Of a DNA stretch of 64,000 nucleotides, positions 36,802-46,099 are shown in pieces. A model generated the notes under the pieces. It did not search any database, had not been told where the DNA came from, and saw only the letters and a list, made by a program, of their open reading frames with translations. This stretch comes from Perkinsus olseni (Eukaryota; Perkinsozoa; Perkinsida). The stretch spans positions 33,360 to 97,359 of the forward strand of contig JABANN010000052.1 of assembly GCA_013115125.1 (NCBI GenBank), in the 5' to 3' direction. The position numbers and the translations under genes are program-made. Each line of letters opens with the position of its first letter. Position 1 is the first letter of the stretch.

Positions 36802-38043
36802 TCACTCGGCTGCGTAATAAGGTTTCGGCAAGCTAACCACCTCCCCTGGCCGGATCGCCATGTCGTCCACTCTCGAGGCGTGAAGCTGCATCGCCGGTGC
36901 CGTGAACTTGCCGCAGCTGCACTTCAGACCATACCAGTTCCAACTGCCCAGCTTAGCACCGCAAGAACATAGTAAAGTCTGAGTGCCAACGAACTCCGCT
37001 CCGCTGTTGGCCGACTCGACCACGTCTGTCATCCACTCCATAACCTCTATAAAGTAGCTCGTGCAGTCCCTGCCTCCATGTACAATATTCGTATCACCAC
37101 ACAGCGTTCGAGAACACCGGCCACATCGCAGTCGTCGCTTCACCTTCTGGGGTCGCAATGCGAGAATCGCCTCACGCACATCCTCCGGCCGGGTCTCAAA
37201 GGAGAAGCCGTACTTGCGACAGATCCGAAGGTAGAGCACATGTGGCTCCTCGGCATTCACCGCCTTGCTGAGGAGGTAGTCCACTTTCTCTTCCGGTTTG
37301 TCTTCCTTAACGTCGTCTCTATAAAGTGCGATGAGAGCAGCCCTCCAGTCGAAACCTCGAGGCTTTGCTTCGTCTACGACGGTAGCATTCGGTACCTCCA
37401 CTACCTCGGCCTGCTGCTGCTGCTGCTGCTGCTGCTGTTGAGCAGTGGACTCAGCGAGTCTCCTAGCAGCCCAATAACGCCGGTGCTCCTCAGAGTCCAA
37501 GCTCATATCAAACTTGTACACCGTACCCCACTGCCTCAACTGGTGCCTAAAATTCTCCGAGATTTCAATGTTTTCCTCCTTCTCATGGACCATGCCCTCG
37601 ACCAGATCAAAATCGAGACCCCAAGCCTTCATCAGATACGCGCATATCACCGCCGCGCTCCGACACCGCCCAGCTTGGCAATGCACCAGCACCTTGCCGT
37701 GATGGTCAATACAGTACTTGATGAACACCACAGCCTTATCGATGTGGGGAAGTAGATCGTCCTTCCCATCGTCCCACAGCGGGACGTACTCGAAAGCCAC
37801 TCCTTCGAGATGTTCCGGCAAGGCCTCACCCTCCACCAGAGCGTTGCATCGCAGAATGGCTGTAATGCCCCTTTTACTCCGCAGCCGAGACCTCTTCAAA
37901 CACGCGTTGGCAGCCTCCTGGTCTCCGATGATGATGCCCGGGAAGAGCTCATGAAGAATCATCTCAAATGCTGCGACAAAGGGAGGTTCGAGCATCCCCG
38001 CATGAACAACGACCATCAAGTTCATCAAACAGAAACTTTGCAT
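36802..38043 (-). CDS. Dual-specificity phosphatase of the DUSP12/YVH1 type
   Basis: Single exon, 413 residues. The phosphatase domain has WDDGKDD (general acid Asp near residue 91-92) and the P-loop VHCQAGRCRSAAV with catalytic Cys122 and Arg128. A poly-Gln run follows. The C-terminal third has the YVH1 zinc-binding pattern: LRCGRCSRTLCGDTNIVH, CTSYFIEVMEWM, LLCSCGAKLGSWNWYGLKCS. YVH1/DUSP12 releases Mrt4 from pre-60S ribosomes through this zinc region, so a role in ribosome maturation is likely. Several in-frame ATGs occur at the N terminus (residues 1, 7, 17, 28); I kept the first. The stop codon of the preceding small gene lies only 12 nt upstream. Confidence 0.88.
   Translation of the reverse strand: MQSFCLMNLMVVVHAGMLEPPFVAAFEMILHELFPGIIIGDQEAANACLKRSRLRSKRGITAILRCNALVEGEALPEHLEGVAFEYVPLWDDGKDDLLPHIDKAVVFIKYCIDHHGKVLVHCQAGRCRSAAVICAYLMKAWGLDFDLVEGMVHEKEENIEISENFRHQLRQWGTVYKFDMSLDSEEHRRYWAARRLAESTAQQQQQQQQQQAEVVEVPNATVVDEAKPRGFDWRAALIALYRDDVKEDKPEEKVDYLLSKAVNAEEPHVLYLRICRKYGFSFETRPEDVREAILALRPQKVKRRLRCGRCSRTLCGDTNIVHGGRDCTSYFIEVMEWMTDVVESANSGAEFVGTQTLLCSCGAKLGSWNWYGLKCSCGKFTAPAMQLHASRVDDMAIRPGEVVSLPKPYYAAE
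37411..37440 (-). repeat. CAG/CTG trinucleotide run coding poly-Gln
   Basis: Nine CTG triplets and one TTG on the plus strand encode ten glutamines between the phosphatase and zinc regions of the DUSP12-like gene. Likely length-polymorphic. Confidence 0.9.
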
Positions 38044-38055
38044 GACAATGGCTAT

Positions 38056-38314
38056 CTACACATCCCCGTCGACCTTGGCCGTATCTTCACTAACCTCAAC
38101 GATCTCCCACTCCTTCAGGAACTCCTGCTCTCTCTCTATCTGCTGCAGCACCTTAGCTATACGGTTCTCCGACCCATCGCGCCATTCCTGCGAGAGCGCT
38201 GAGTTCGCCCGACAAGCGCAAGAGAAATATCACCTGCAGCATCTTGTTCTGGTACGTATTGTGCAGCGCCGCTGTCTCCTTCCGAGCCGCTCTCTCGTCC
38301 TGATGCCGCTGCAT
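38056..38314 (-). CDS. Tiny charged coiled-coil protein, two exons
   Basis: First ATG at 38312-38314 gives MQRHQDERAARKETAALHN. Donor ATGCTGCAG|gtgatatt and a 46-nt intron lead in phase to EWRDGSENRIAKVLQQIERE and EFLKEWEIVEVSEDTAKVD, with the stop at 38056-38058. The product is about 70 residues, almost wholly helical and charged. The frame stays open upstream to about 38370 (KRSERIPETPQQR), so the real start could be there with a non-ATG or an unseen exon. I recognise no family. It is squeezed between the DUSP12-like start (12 nt downstream) and the stop of the next minus-strand gene. Confidence 0.5.
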
Positions 38315-38371
38315 CCTCTGCTGTGGCGTTTCGGGAATCCTCTCACTCCTCTTGAACTTCAAGTTTTTGTA

Positions 38372-38758
38372 CTAATAATGCCAAAACGATCCACTACCAC
38401 GAGCGGAGCGAAGCTCATATATTACCGCAGCGTATACGTAGTAGAGGACCAGAGAGAATACTGTCAGCCTGAGGGCCGAATCCCATTTGTAAAAAGTCTT
38501 AACGTCGTGTGTGAGCAGCCACCAGAAGCCAGCCCCGATCGGGGTGTGCTTGGGCTCATCAAACCACTGATAGGTACGATTCATCCGGTCCTTCCATCGC
38601 TCCGTGAATGTTTTCTTGTCCTTTTCCGGATCGGGAGAGAACCACTGTTGCAGTCGCACTTTCACTGATGATACACCCCGCTGTTGTATCAGCGTGTAAG
38701 TTGGCCGGCAGAGGGCTGGGGCTGTGACGGAGGCAGCCAAGGGCCTCAGGCCTAGCAT
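38372..38758 (-). CDS. Small mitochondrial-type single-pass membrane protein
   Basis: A 128-residue single-exon frame from ATG 38756-38758 to TAG at 38372. The N terminus lacks acidic residues and is rich in Ala, Leu, Arg and Ser (MLGLRPLAASVTAPALCRPT), like a mitochondrial presequence. It is followed by a soluble Trp-rich stretch and one membrane helix (LRLTVFSLVLYYVYAAVIYE). Size and layout resemble accessory subunits of respiratory complexes or ATP synthase, but I cannot name one. The 12-mer GCGGAGCGAAGC lies within its 3' coding region (38403-38414). Confidence 0.6.
   Translation of the reverse strand: MLGLRPLAASVTAPALCRPTYTLIQQRGVSSVKVRLQQWFSPDPEKDKKTFTERWKDRMNRTYQWFDEPKHTPIGAGFWWLLTHDVKTFYKWDSALRLTVFSLVLYYVYAAVIYELRSARGSGSFWHY
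38403..38414 (+). repeat. 12-mer GCGGAGCGAAGC, copy 3
   Basis: Perfect copy antisense to the 3' coding part of the small mitochondrial-type protein gene, within GAGCGGAGCGAAGCTC. Confidence 0.5.
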
Positions 38759-38927
38759 GTGGAATAAATACTAGATAGCTGAGCTGTCGTTTCTTATTAG
38801 GACGGCAACCTCCTGTGAGCATTCACGAGCGCGCTCACCCAGACAATCAGAGACTGCGACGACGGCTTCCGTCCCGCAGGGCGGCTCAACGATGAAAGTG
38901 CAAAGGGGAAACGTTTCAATTTGGCAA

Positions 38928-39637
38928 TCATTCAAGCAAATATGCAGAGAACCTGCTACTGACGGTCCTCGCTATATGCCGGCCGTAGGGCACATAGGAC
39001 AGGGAGTACCATATAATGGCACCACACTGAGTAATAACTAGCACCACGATCAAGAGTCGCTCCTCAGGCCACTTGAAGCAGACTACCAATGTAATGATCA
39101 TCGTCGTGAAGTATCTGAGGCGTCCGTTGCCTGAATCCGTACTCACTCCGTAACCCACATCAAAGCTGCCCAGGCCCGATGCTTCTGGCTCATACTCCGC
39201 CACTGCCGCACGGGGCCGACGAGGAAGACAGTCGAGCCCAATTCACAAAGGTTCCCTATCGTGTAACTGGGGACCGCCCTATGTGCTAAAATGATCTCGA
39301 AGATTCAACCTTCATTACGTGAGTGCGAACCGGAGTGGCTTGCCCAGCATGAGCCATTTCAGAGAGCCCATGGAGGCAATCGTCATGAGCAGCCCTACTG
39401 AGAAGCAGACGGCCCACCCTATAACCTGACCACCGACCAGAGGCTTTCCATTCAACAGACGACGGGCCTACCGACCCGCTGCTTTAAAGTTAAATCAGGG
39501 CAGATGTAGTCAATGAGTCCATCATCCTCCGCAGCCTCGGGGTCGTCCTGGCCAACGCTGGTGGACAGCTGCGGCAGGCTGAAGCTGGGCCACCAGCCTG
39601 TTGGAACTACTCCCGAGGGAGTCCCACTGGGCGGCAT
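38928..39637 (-). CDS. SFT2-family vesicle transport protein
   Basis: Four-helix membrane protein of Golgi-endosome traffic. ATG at 39635-39637 (MPPSGTPSGVVPTG) starts a cytosolic N terminus ending LTLKQR with a donor. The second exon gives VIGWAVCFSVGLLMTIASMG and FALT. The third gives YTIGNLCELGSTVFLVGPVR and QWRSMSQKHRAWAAL, matching SFT2 'LGN...l.st.FL.GP..Q...M....R'. A 44-nt intron leads to YFTTMIITLVVCFKW and QCGAIIWYSLSYVPYGRHIA, the diagnostic WYxLSYxPxGR end. The stop is at 38928. Phase is consistent at the last junction. Confidence 0.85.
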
Positions 39638-40610
39638 GGTTTGAGAAAACCTTGTTATACAGTAAGATTGGGAAGAAGAACCACCGATGAGTCCTGGCCC
39701 ACCACTGGCTCACGTTTAGAACTACCCTACATCGCACAGCCTAGGGGAGCGGGAGATCCGGGGCCAACAAAGACCGCATATCGACGTGAATAACGGGTAC
39801 ATAGAGGTCGGATATTTGATGGTCAGTTAATCCCCCACGGCGGTCGTTGAAGCGCTTCATGCAACTGCAGGAAGGAACGACGCAAGGTGGTGGTGGCGAC
39901 CGGTGGTATTGAGAAGGCGCCCCTTCTATCGGGGTGTCATAATCAATACCTGAGGTACTTCCCTAGCTGAAGCTGACAATTTCCTACGAATTTTATGCCG
40001 TGTATTTTAAGATAATTTGGCACGTTTTTCGAGGGACCTTCCCGAGATCTCAGCACTCATGGAGAGTTGTGGTCGAAAACCTGGCAGCGGTATATTCACT
40101 GAAGATTCTTCACTAAGAAACCAGACACTCCCTCCACGTTTCGCCTTGTAATTTTCACAAGTCGGAGCTAGCGGCGAGAAAAGTCGGATATTCTAAGAAT
40201 TTTCGGAGGCCTGTATCATGAGGTAAGTTGATGTGGTCGCCAGTAGACTGAACGCAATGCAGTATCGGGGGCACTTCGCGGCCACAGGGCCCGGGTTCAG
40301 CCATCTGGGATTCATGCCTGTCTTTCTGGTTGCCTCCGGGAGTCTTGTGTGAGTCAGTGCTGCGCAACGCCAAAGATTTGATGAGCAATCCGAAGGGCTC
40401 CTTCCTCCTTCCCACGGAAGTGTTTTAGAGTGATCTGCAGCCTGCATCCATGCGAGGCCCGTCTCGCTCGTAATCGTTTCATATTTGGAGCTACCGGTGG
40501 AGGCCGAATCTCATCGCAGTATGAAGTCTTGAGACATTCTTCACGCAACGCAGGAGTACCTCCGGGAACAACATCAACACACACTTAATCTTTTTACACT
40601 TGATAGCAGC
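39638..40610. other. Intergenic stretch, no confident gene
   Basis: About 970 nt upstream of SFT2. Minus-strand open frames at 40155-40584 overlap each other in different phases, and none has a domain or a convincing splice pattern. Some of it is probably the 3' region of the gene ending at 40611. Confidence 0.3.
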
Positions 40611-40985
40611 TTAATCGGTATCCATGAGCATTTCTTGTGGCTTTCTGAGACTATCCTCGTATTGCCGGCAGATGCCCTTGCTCAGCTGCTCGCAAATATC
40701 CTTCTCCGAAACATCCGTCGGGAACTGGGATGATAGTAAGTTCCTCTGTAAATCGTAGAACACCGTCAGACACGGCACGCGGAAGGCTCTGGTGTTGAAA
40801 TCTCGCATTGGGTCCGCCCGCAGGGTTGCTTCAAAATTGCTTCCCTTCGAAACTCCTATAATGTGCTCGTTATTTCTGAGGAGGAGGCGTAGTGACTACA
40901 CGTCAACCTCTTCCGAACTTCGGAATTCGGAGAGGACTAGGAACCCATCGATAATGGCATCAGATTCTATCTCAGGCTAAGAGAT
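40611..40985 (-). CDS. Hypothetical protein, 3' exons only
   Basis: The last exon reads NNEHIIGVSKGSNFEATLRA, DFNTRAFRVPCLTVFYDLQR and KPQEMLMDTD, then TAA at 40611. A 69-nt intron joins it in phase to a short exon with PEIESDAIIDG after an AG acceptor near 40980. No start is visible, so upstream exons are missing. No family recognised. Confidence 0.4.
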
Positions 40986-41281
40986 TGGGTATCGGGTAGG
41001 GATGCATCTAGTAGACGAGTCGATGAGGCCTCACGTCTGGCTGATGGATTCTAATAACTGATCAGCGATGAGGCCTAATACTACGGCTAAGCACAGCATA
41101 ATTAAATTCGAATTAGGCTCACACTGGGAATTCGAAAGGGCGAGCCAGCACCAATATACTGTGACCAGTTCGCTCACTATGTAGTGACAACAACAAGGAG
41201 ATGATGTATCAGTATTTCAGTTTCAGCTAGCATCCAGTTGCAGGGGTCCCCGGGCTCTCGTCATGCTAGCTGAAATTTCAG

Positions 41282-41666
41282 CTACGGCTCGTGGCCCTTG
41301 AGTCGAGTTGGTGTCCCGCGCATGAACTCGGATGAGAAGAATCGGGTGTTTTTGTCTGCGTGAACGAAAGTGCTGAGGGCGTTGCCAACGACGACACCTG
41401 CAGGATAATCGGAATCCCACTTACATAATATAATCGCTCCCATCGCAGGTTACAGTCAGGTACTGCAGGGTACCATCAATACCCTCTACGAACTTGGTGA
41501 CATAAGTAAGGCTGGATGAGGGAGTGAATGTTAAGGTACACGTAGCCGTGTGAATATTCTGTCCTTCGGAAACTTCGGTAGCGGCACGCTGGAAAGCCCC
41601 ACATCCTCCATCCTGAGACCGGTGAGAATCTCCTGATACCACAGGGTGATTACCCTGTCCTACCAT
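41282..41666 (-). CDS. Hypothetical coding fragment with paired cysteines
   Basis: A minus-strand frame reads FQRAATEVSEGQNIHTATC, VEGIDGTLQYLTVTCDGSDY, then gtaagtggg. A following open stretch (VVVGNALSTFVHADKNTRFF) ends at a TAG near 41282. The C..(about 27)..LxVTC pattern loosely recalls the modules of the WG protein at 15-22 kb, but the terminal FAxxWG part is absent. The only candidate intron (27 nt) is implausibly short, so the joining is unsure. Confidence 0.3.
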
Positions 41667-41831
41667 CCCTACCGCGTCAGCTCACCACGACGCTTATCGT
41701 CGATAATGAACTCGATAAGTCATCGAGTTTATTATTAATAGTGATTCGTAATGCACTCAATATTGAATCATTATGCACGTATCATAAATTTACTGTGACA
41801 GTACAACTATCGCTTCTCCACAGGGAAGATT

Positions 41832-42275
41832 CTACGCAGCCAACGGTATTACCTTCATGGATGAACCCGGGGATGAGTCGGGCTCAAATTCGAACATCAG
41901 CCGCTTGCCTTGGGGCGAGTTCAAGTCGACCCTCTTGCGCTTCCGTGTGGCTTTCACGGGAGTACTTGTCCCTTCACCTGTTCCTCTCCGTGTTGCGCCA
42001 TCTGCCTCGGCTCGGTCACGAAGCATCTGATGCTTTTCGTGGGAGTCGGCCGGTGCCGTGCAGTCGGTCTCCATGGCCTGTCCATCACTCCCTGGTGGAA
42101 TGACCGCTGCTCCGTATACATGCGCTAGGTGAATCATCGACCCGATGATGACTGAAGTCACCCAGGTCATTATGAAAAAGTGACACAATGCCTCGAGATA
42201 CCCTCCTTTCGAGCGGCTTAATTGACGATGGACACTCTCCAGTGTCCTCCACAGAATTCTTATCCTCCTCAGCAC
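41832..42275 (-). CDS. Hypothetical coding fragment with nuclear signal
   Basis: Open minus-strand stretch of about 130 codons. It has a hydrophobic segment (MTWVTSVIIGSMIHLAHVYG), then charged residues and a basic cluster (KATRKRKRVDLNSPQGKR) typical of nuclear proteins. The hydrophobic part may be an intron read through. No start codon or family can be assigned. Confidence 0.25.
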   Translation of the reverse strand: MLRRIRILWRTLESVHRQLSRSKGGYLEALCHFFIMTWVTSVIIGSMIHLAHVYGAAVIPPGSDGQAMETDCTAPADSHEKHQMLRDRAEADGATRRGTGEGTSTPVKATRKRKRVDLNSPQGKRLMFEFEPDSSPGSSMKVIPLAA

Positions 42276-43019
42276 GTGCGTGGTTGTTGCTCGAAGCCTC
42301 CGAGTGGAATTCCTCGTCTTCGAGTCGAAGGCACGGAATTATTTCGCTTCGCTATTCGCTCGGATACACGTCGGAAAGGGCAGGTGCAAGTAACTTCAAC
42401 TTTGCATCCCGTGCGGCCAATGGTTCGCGTCCTCGACACCTGAATCAACAGAGGAAGAGTAGCAAATGTTGGCCAAGCCGAATCGTCTTACACTATATAA
42501 TTTCCTCCATCACAACCTGTGATAGAATCCTACAGACCTTCGCGGCAGCTGGTGATTCACAAGCTGCCGTCAAGGCCTGCAGGATTCCATGAGGTCCTTC
42601 CGCGGACTTGGCGACATCAGAATTGAAGTTCGACTTCTCGTCACTTCACTGTACGGGATCGAGGAGAGGGTGTCGTCTCGGAAGCCGTACATATATTGAA
42701 ACGCGGAATGAAGCGAGCTCGATTTGCCTTCCTTCGCCCAAGCTAGAGCGGATTTGGCAGGGCGGATTTAGCAATAGGCATTGGGGCTACAGTTTGAGGG
42801 CAGTTGCAGGTTTGAATAGGAGACCCTCAGGAAACCGGCCTTTCTGCATGGCTCTTGATACATTCTGGTCTCAAAAGGACTGTCCTGTCTTTGTCTCTCA
42901 TGTCACGTTGTGCTGTGTGAGGAGGGCGTTCAGAGCACTAGCTGGGTGCCGCTAGCGAGTATGGCTGCTCAGTTTGGCCCAGAGCTGATAATAACAACCT
43001 CGTCCTCCGCTCTTTCGCC
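42276..43019. other. Upstream region of the intronless 900-residue gene
   Basis: No confident gene. A minus-strand helical frame near 42490-42620 (GPHGILQALTAACESPAAAK) could be the 3' exon of another gene. An out-of-frame ATG at 42961 forms a short upstream frame overlapping the next gene start. Confidence 0.3.
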
Positions 43020-45722
43020 ATGTCCGCAGCTCTCGGCATCAAGCCAGCAATCCTGGATCCAGTGGCTCAGACCACTACTCTAGTCGACTACCCCGGACGG
43101 GCTGAACGCTTCCTCCCCGGCACGTCCCTGCTACGGTGTCGGATATCCCCTTCAAATCCGCACATACTGGTCGTTGCGGGTGTACTCGCCGCCGTCGATA
43201 TACCCAGCATTGTTATCTGGTCCGTCCCTATAGATGACCCGACTAAAGCGACGCATGAGATTGCCATCCCTCTCACCAGCCCGACGGTCACCAGTCTCGA
43301 CATCTCACCGGACTGCCGCTCAGTCATGGTTGTTGTTACGTCGCACGACCGAAGCGAAGAGTCGGCCATTTTGGTATCGTCCGGGGTCACCTTGCCCGAC
43401 TCGGGTAACCCCCAGTCTGCCTCTAGAACTCCGGGGTCTTCCTCTTGTGGGGGCTCATCGGTTGGGTCGAAGCTCACACCGCAGTCGACCGAATCTCGGC
43501 CGTGCCTTCAGTCGGAAGTGGTCGTCTGGGTCGAGCTGGCCGGTGGTCTGCCTGAGCCACCAACCGCCATAGCATGGATCGAGTACAGCCCGTTGGTCGT
43601 ATCCTCGGGAAAAGCTTTCCAGGAGGAGCCCGTGACCTACATCTGTATGGGGTTCCTCACCGGCGAGGTAACCCTCATCGATGCCGATGGCGCCGACGGT
43701 GGCAGCGTCGAGTCTCAGTTCAACTGCCGAATGCCGGTCACCAACATCGAAGTCATTCCGATACAGGGCGGACCTCCGATCCTCCTGGTCCACCTCAGTG
43801 CCTCGCCGTGCTTCTTTCTGCTCATGACTGCCGTGGATGGCCATACTGGGGTCCTCAGGCTGGAGGCCCAAGTACTGCCCTTACCCTGCCCCGACCCAAG
43901 ATCGGTCAGGTTCTTCTCGGATAACGATGCTTGGTACATCTCTACGCTCTCCAACTGTGGCTGTTACGTCTACATGTCCATCCTCCCCGAGGGTGACTCC
44001 ACCGCTGCTGTCACGCCGGTCGCGCGCATACCCACGGCTTCGCTCATCCCCATCAGTGACCACTGCCTGGTGAGCTCCAGTCACGACAGCAGCCAGCGGA
44101 GAAGCATTTTGGTGGCGAGTCTCGGCGGGAGTGTTGCTTTGATGACCGCAAGTGCCGCTGGTTGCGACAATATCGTCCTGGCTGTCGTTCCATACGGCCC
44201 TAGTCCGACGGTGAGGCTGCTGGCTCCGACCACCGGGGAGTTTCTCACGCTCTCCAGTTTGTGCTTTGCTACAGTGTCCCCGGCCACCTTGTACCGATTA
44301 GAGTTTCAAGACCGGGAAAGGATACAGGCTGCCGTCGAGGCCTGCGTGACCAGGGCCGCGGTAGAATGCTTACCGAGGAGTACCCAGGGCAGTGGCTCCC
44401 GCCAGTTCTTTGACACTGGCTTCCCACTTATGTGCCAGGCCCTTAGTGATTTGGTTGATCTAGACGATATCTGTCTATCAGCTGGCCTGAGGGTCATGGA
44501 CACTCCAGACCACAGCCCGTACGAGAGGCTTTCCTGTTGCCTGCTCATATGGCGGCAGCGCTACTCATCCAAGCCCGTGCCCTTCCCGGTGATGAGAGCG
44601 TTGTTGCTGCATGTGGGGGCGCAGTCTGGGGGAGGAGGAGTTGGGGTGTCGTCGGACAATGTCACACCGGAGGGCCTCGGTAATTATCGATTACTAGTCG
44701 ATGGCTTTGAGCCCATCATCCCGTTCGAGTACTTTGTCGGCGTCATCTCGCCGGACGGGAGAGCCCTGCAAAAACCCGGTATCTTCAACGACCATTGGGG
44801 TCCTGGCTCAGACCTCGGATCAGGAGGGATGCAAACCCATCCAACTCGCCGTCTGTGGATCCTTGAGCTGACACTGGGTATGCTACTTGGCCGTCAAGTG
44901 ACCTCGGCGTTCGTCATCCAATGGCTCGATAAGATCGAGGCGAGGCCGATGGTCTATAGCTCCAGTCGAAGAGGGTTCCGGCTGCTCGTCGAGCACGCCC
45001 TGCGGGATTTTAGGCTGACCTGGTCTGATGTGGCGGAGGTCGCCAAGAGCCTCGGTACCCGGCTAGGAGGAATCCCCGAGACGGTCGCAAGGTTCGTCGG
45101 ACTGCCTCCTGGCTGTGACGTCGGGGTCCCTGTGATTCTCGCCGTTCTAGCCAGTACCTGCGCTCTGGGGGAGTGGAGGTCGGCGGAGAAGGACACGGTA
45201 GGGTTGGTAAAGCGAGTAGGGGAGACTGTGGAGAAGTGTTGGATCGCACCAGGCTTGTCCTGGTCTCGTCACTCGGACTGCCTCCTTGCTGTGCTACGGC
45301 TCATGCGTAGAGTCTGGGAGTTGATCATGGTAGCCCGGGAGGCCCAGCTGGAATCTTTGGAGATCAAACCGGTGATGAAGAAACTTCCGGAAAGTGACTG
45401 CGAACTGCACTTTAAGAGAATTTTGAAAACCATGGAGGACCGGGTCGATCAGATGACTGGGGTGGGCGGCTCGGCGTGGACGAGTTCAGAGGACGGCCTC
45501 TATCGAATAGCCAACCAGGCTCGATGGTTGATGCAGGATAATGGCGGCTCGAAAGAGGACTTCATTCGGATACAATTGGACGAAGATCTAGGAGTCCTGA
45601 GGAAGCTGGCGATGATCTTGAGGCGGGACGGAAGGCTATGGCGGGAGTTGCCTTGGAGTCAGCGATTTCGACTCCGCCTGATCAGGGAGGTGGTGGGTGG
45701 TGATGGCTTTCGCGGTGCATGA
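43020..45722 (+). CDS. Uncharacterised 900-residue protein, beta-propeller-like N half, intronless
   Basis: A single open frame from ATG 43020 to TGA 45720-45722. The first 430 residues are beta-rich with repeated hydrophobic strand pairs (IVIWSVPIDD, VVVWVELAGG, YICMGFLTGEVTLIDADG), like degenerate WD/propeller blades. A Ser-rich loop sits near residues 120-160. The second half is helical (LCQALSDLVDLDDIC, WLMQDNGG) and ends in a basic tail. This propeller-plus-helix plan occurs in trafficking and nuclear-pore subunits, but I recognise no family, so function is left open. High GC and strong codon bias, like the HECT gene, and no introns, unlike most neighbours. Confidence 0.75.
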   Translation: MSAALGIKPAILDPVAQTTTLVDYPGRAERFLPGTSLLRCRISPSNPHILVVAGVLAAVDIPSIVIWSVPIDDPTKATHEIAIPLTSPTVTSLDISPDCRSVMVVVTSHDRSEESAILVSSGVTLPDSGNPQSASRTPGSSSCGGSSVGSKLTPQSTESRPCLQSEVVVWVELAGGLPEPPTAIAWIEYSPLVVSSGKAFQEEPVTYICMGFLTGEVTLIDADGADGGSVESQFNCRMPVTNIEVIPIQGGPPILLVHLSASPCFFLLMTAVDGHTGVLRLEAQVLPLPCPDPRSVRFFSDNDAWYISTLSNCGCYVYMSILPEGDSTAAVTPVARIPTASLIPISDHCLVSSSHDSSQRRSILVASLGGSVALMTASAAGCDNIVLAVVPYGPSPTVRLLAPTTGEFLTLSSLCFATVSPATLYRLEFQDRERIQAAVEACVTRAAVECLPRSTQGSGSRQFFDTGFPLMCQALSDLVDLDDICLSAGLRVMDTPDHSPYERLSCCLLIWRQRYSSKPVPFPVMRALLLHVGAQSGGGGVGVSSDNVTPEGLGNYRLLVDGFEPIIPFEYFVGVISPDGRALQKPGIFNDHWGPGSDLGSGGMQTHPTRRLWILELTLGMLLGRQVTSAFVIQWLDKIEARPMVYSSSRRGFRLLVEHALRDFRLTWSDVAEVAKSLGTRLGGIPETVARFVGLPPGCDVGVPVILAVLASTCALGEWRSAEKDTVGLVKRVGETVEKCWIAPGLSWSRHSDCLLAVLRLMRRVWELIMVAREAQLESLEIKPVMKKLPESDCELHFKRILKTMEDRVDQMTGVGGSAWTSSEDGLYRIANQARWLMQDNGGSKEDFIRIQLDEDLGVLRKLAMILRRDGRLWRELPWSQRFRLRLIREVVGGDGFRGA

Positions 45723-46099
45723 TGACGCTAGCCATGAGAGCATGCTTATTGTGTTTCATTCGTCTCTGCCCGGCGTTGAATTGCAGTCGTGGGAGAAGGT
45801 CTAGGTGCACACGGTGAGTATCTTCAAGGCGGCGCTCCTCACCGTAGCGCGCTCGCGCGGAAAACAGAGGCTGGCCCTCCGCTAACTATGAGGGATAGGA
45901 CTGTCCACAGTGCTTTTCCCGATGAATGATGCTGGATAATGCCCTAGTTGATGCCAACGGTTGTTGCTTGCCAACACAACTCTCTCCCATACCCGAGAAC
46001 GACAAGGTACTGGGCTACAGGGGTCTTATGACAGTTGACGGTGTTGTGTAAGGTTAAGCACAAACTTTTCCTGGAACAGGAGCAGCGATACAGCTGGAA
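45723..46099. other. Intergenic or 5' region
   Basis: Between the 900-residue gene and the Ser-rich gene on the same strand. It may hold the first exon of the latter. Nothing can be called. Confidence 0.3.

Noticed and set aside
39060-39210. A 32-nt intron in SFT2 (gtgagtacgg...cctcag)
   Set aside because: A donor 12 nt earlier (gtgggtta) gives a 44-nt intron and a helix length that fits the SFT2 family better, so the ultra-short intron is not needed.
42480-42580. Apparent second copy of the 41.4-kb cysteine module (GCDGGNYI)
   Set aside because: Another frame of the same bases gives a longer coherent helical coding stretch (GILQALTAACESPAAAK), so the resemblance is probably accidental.
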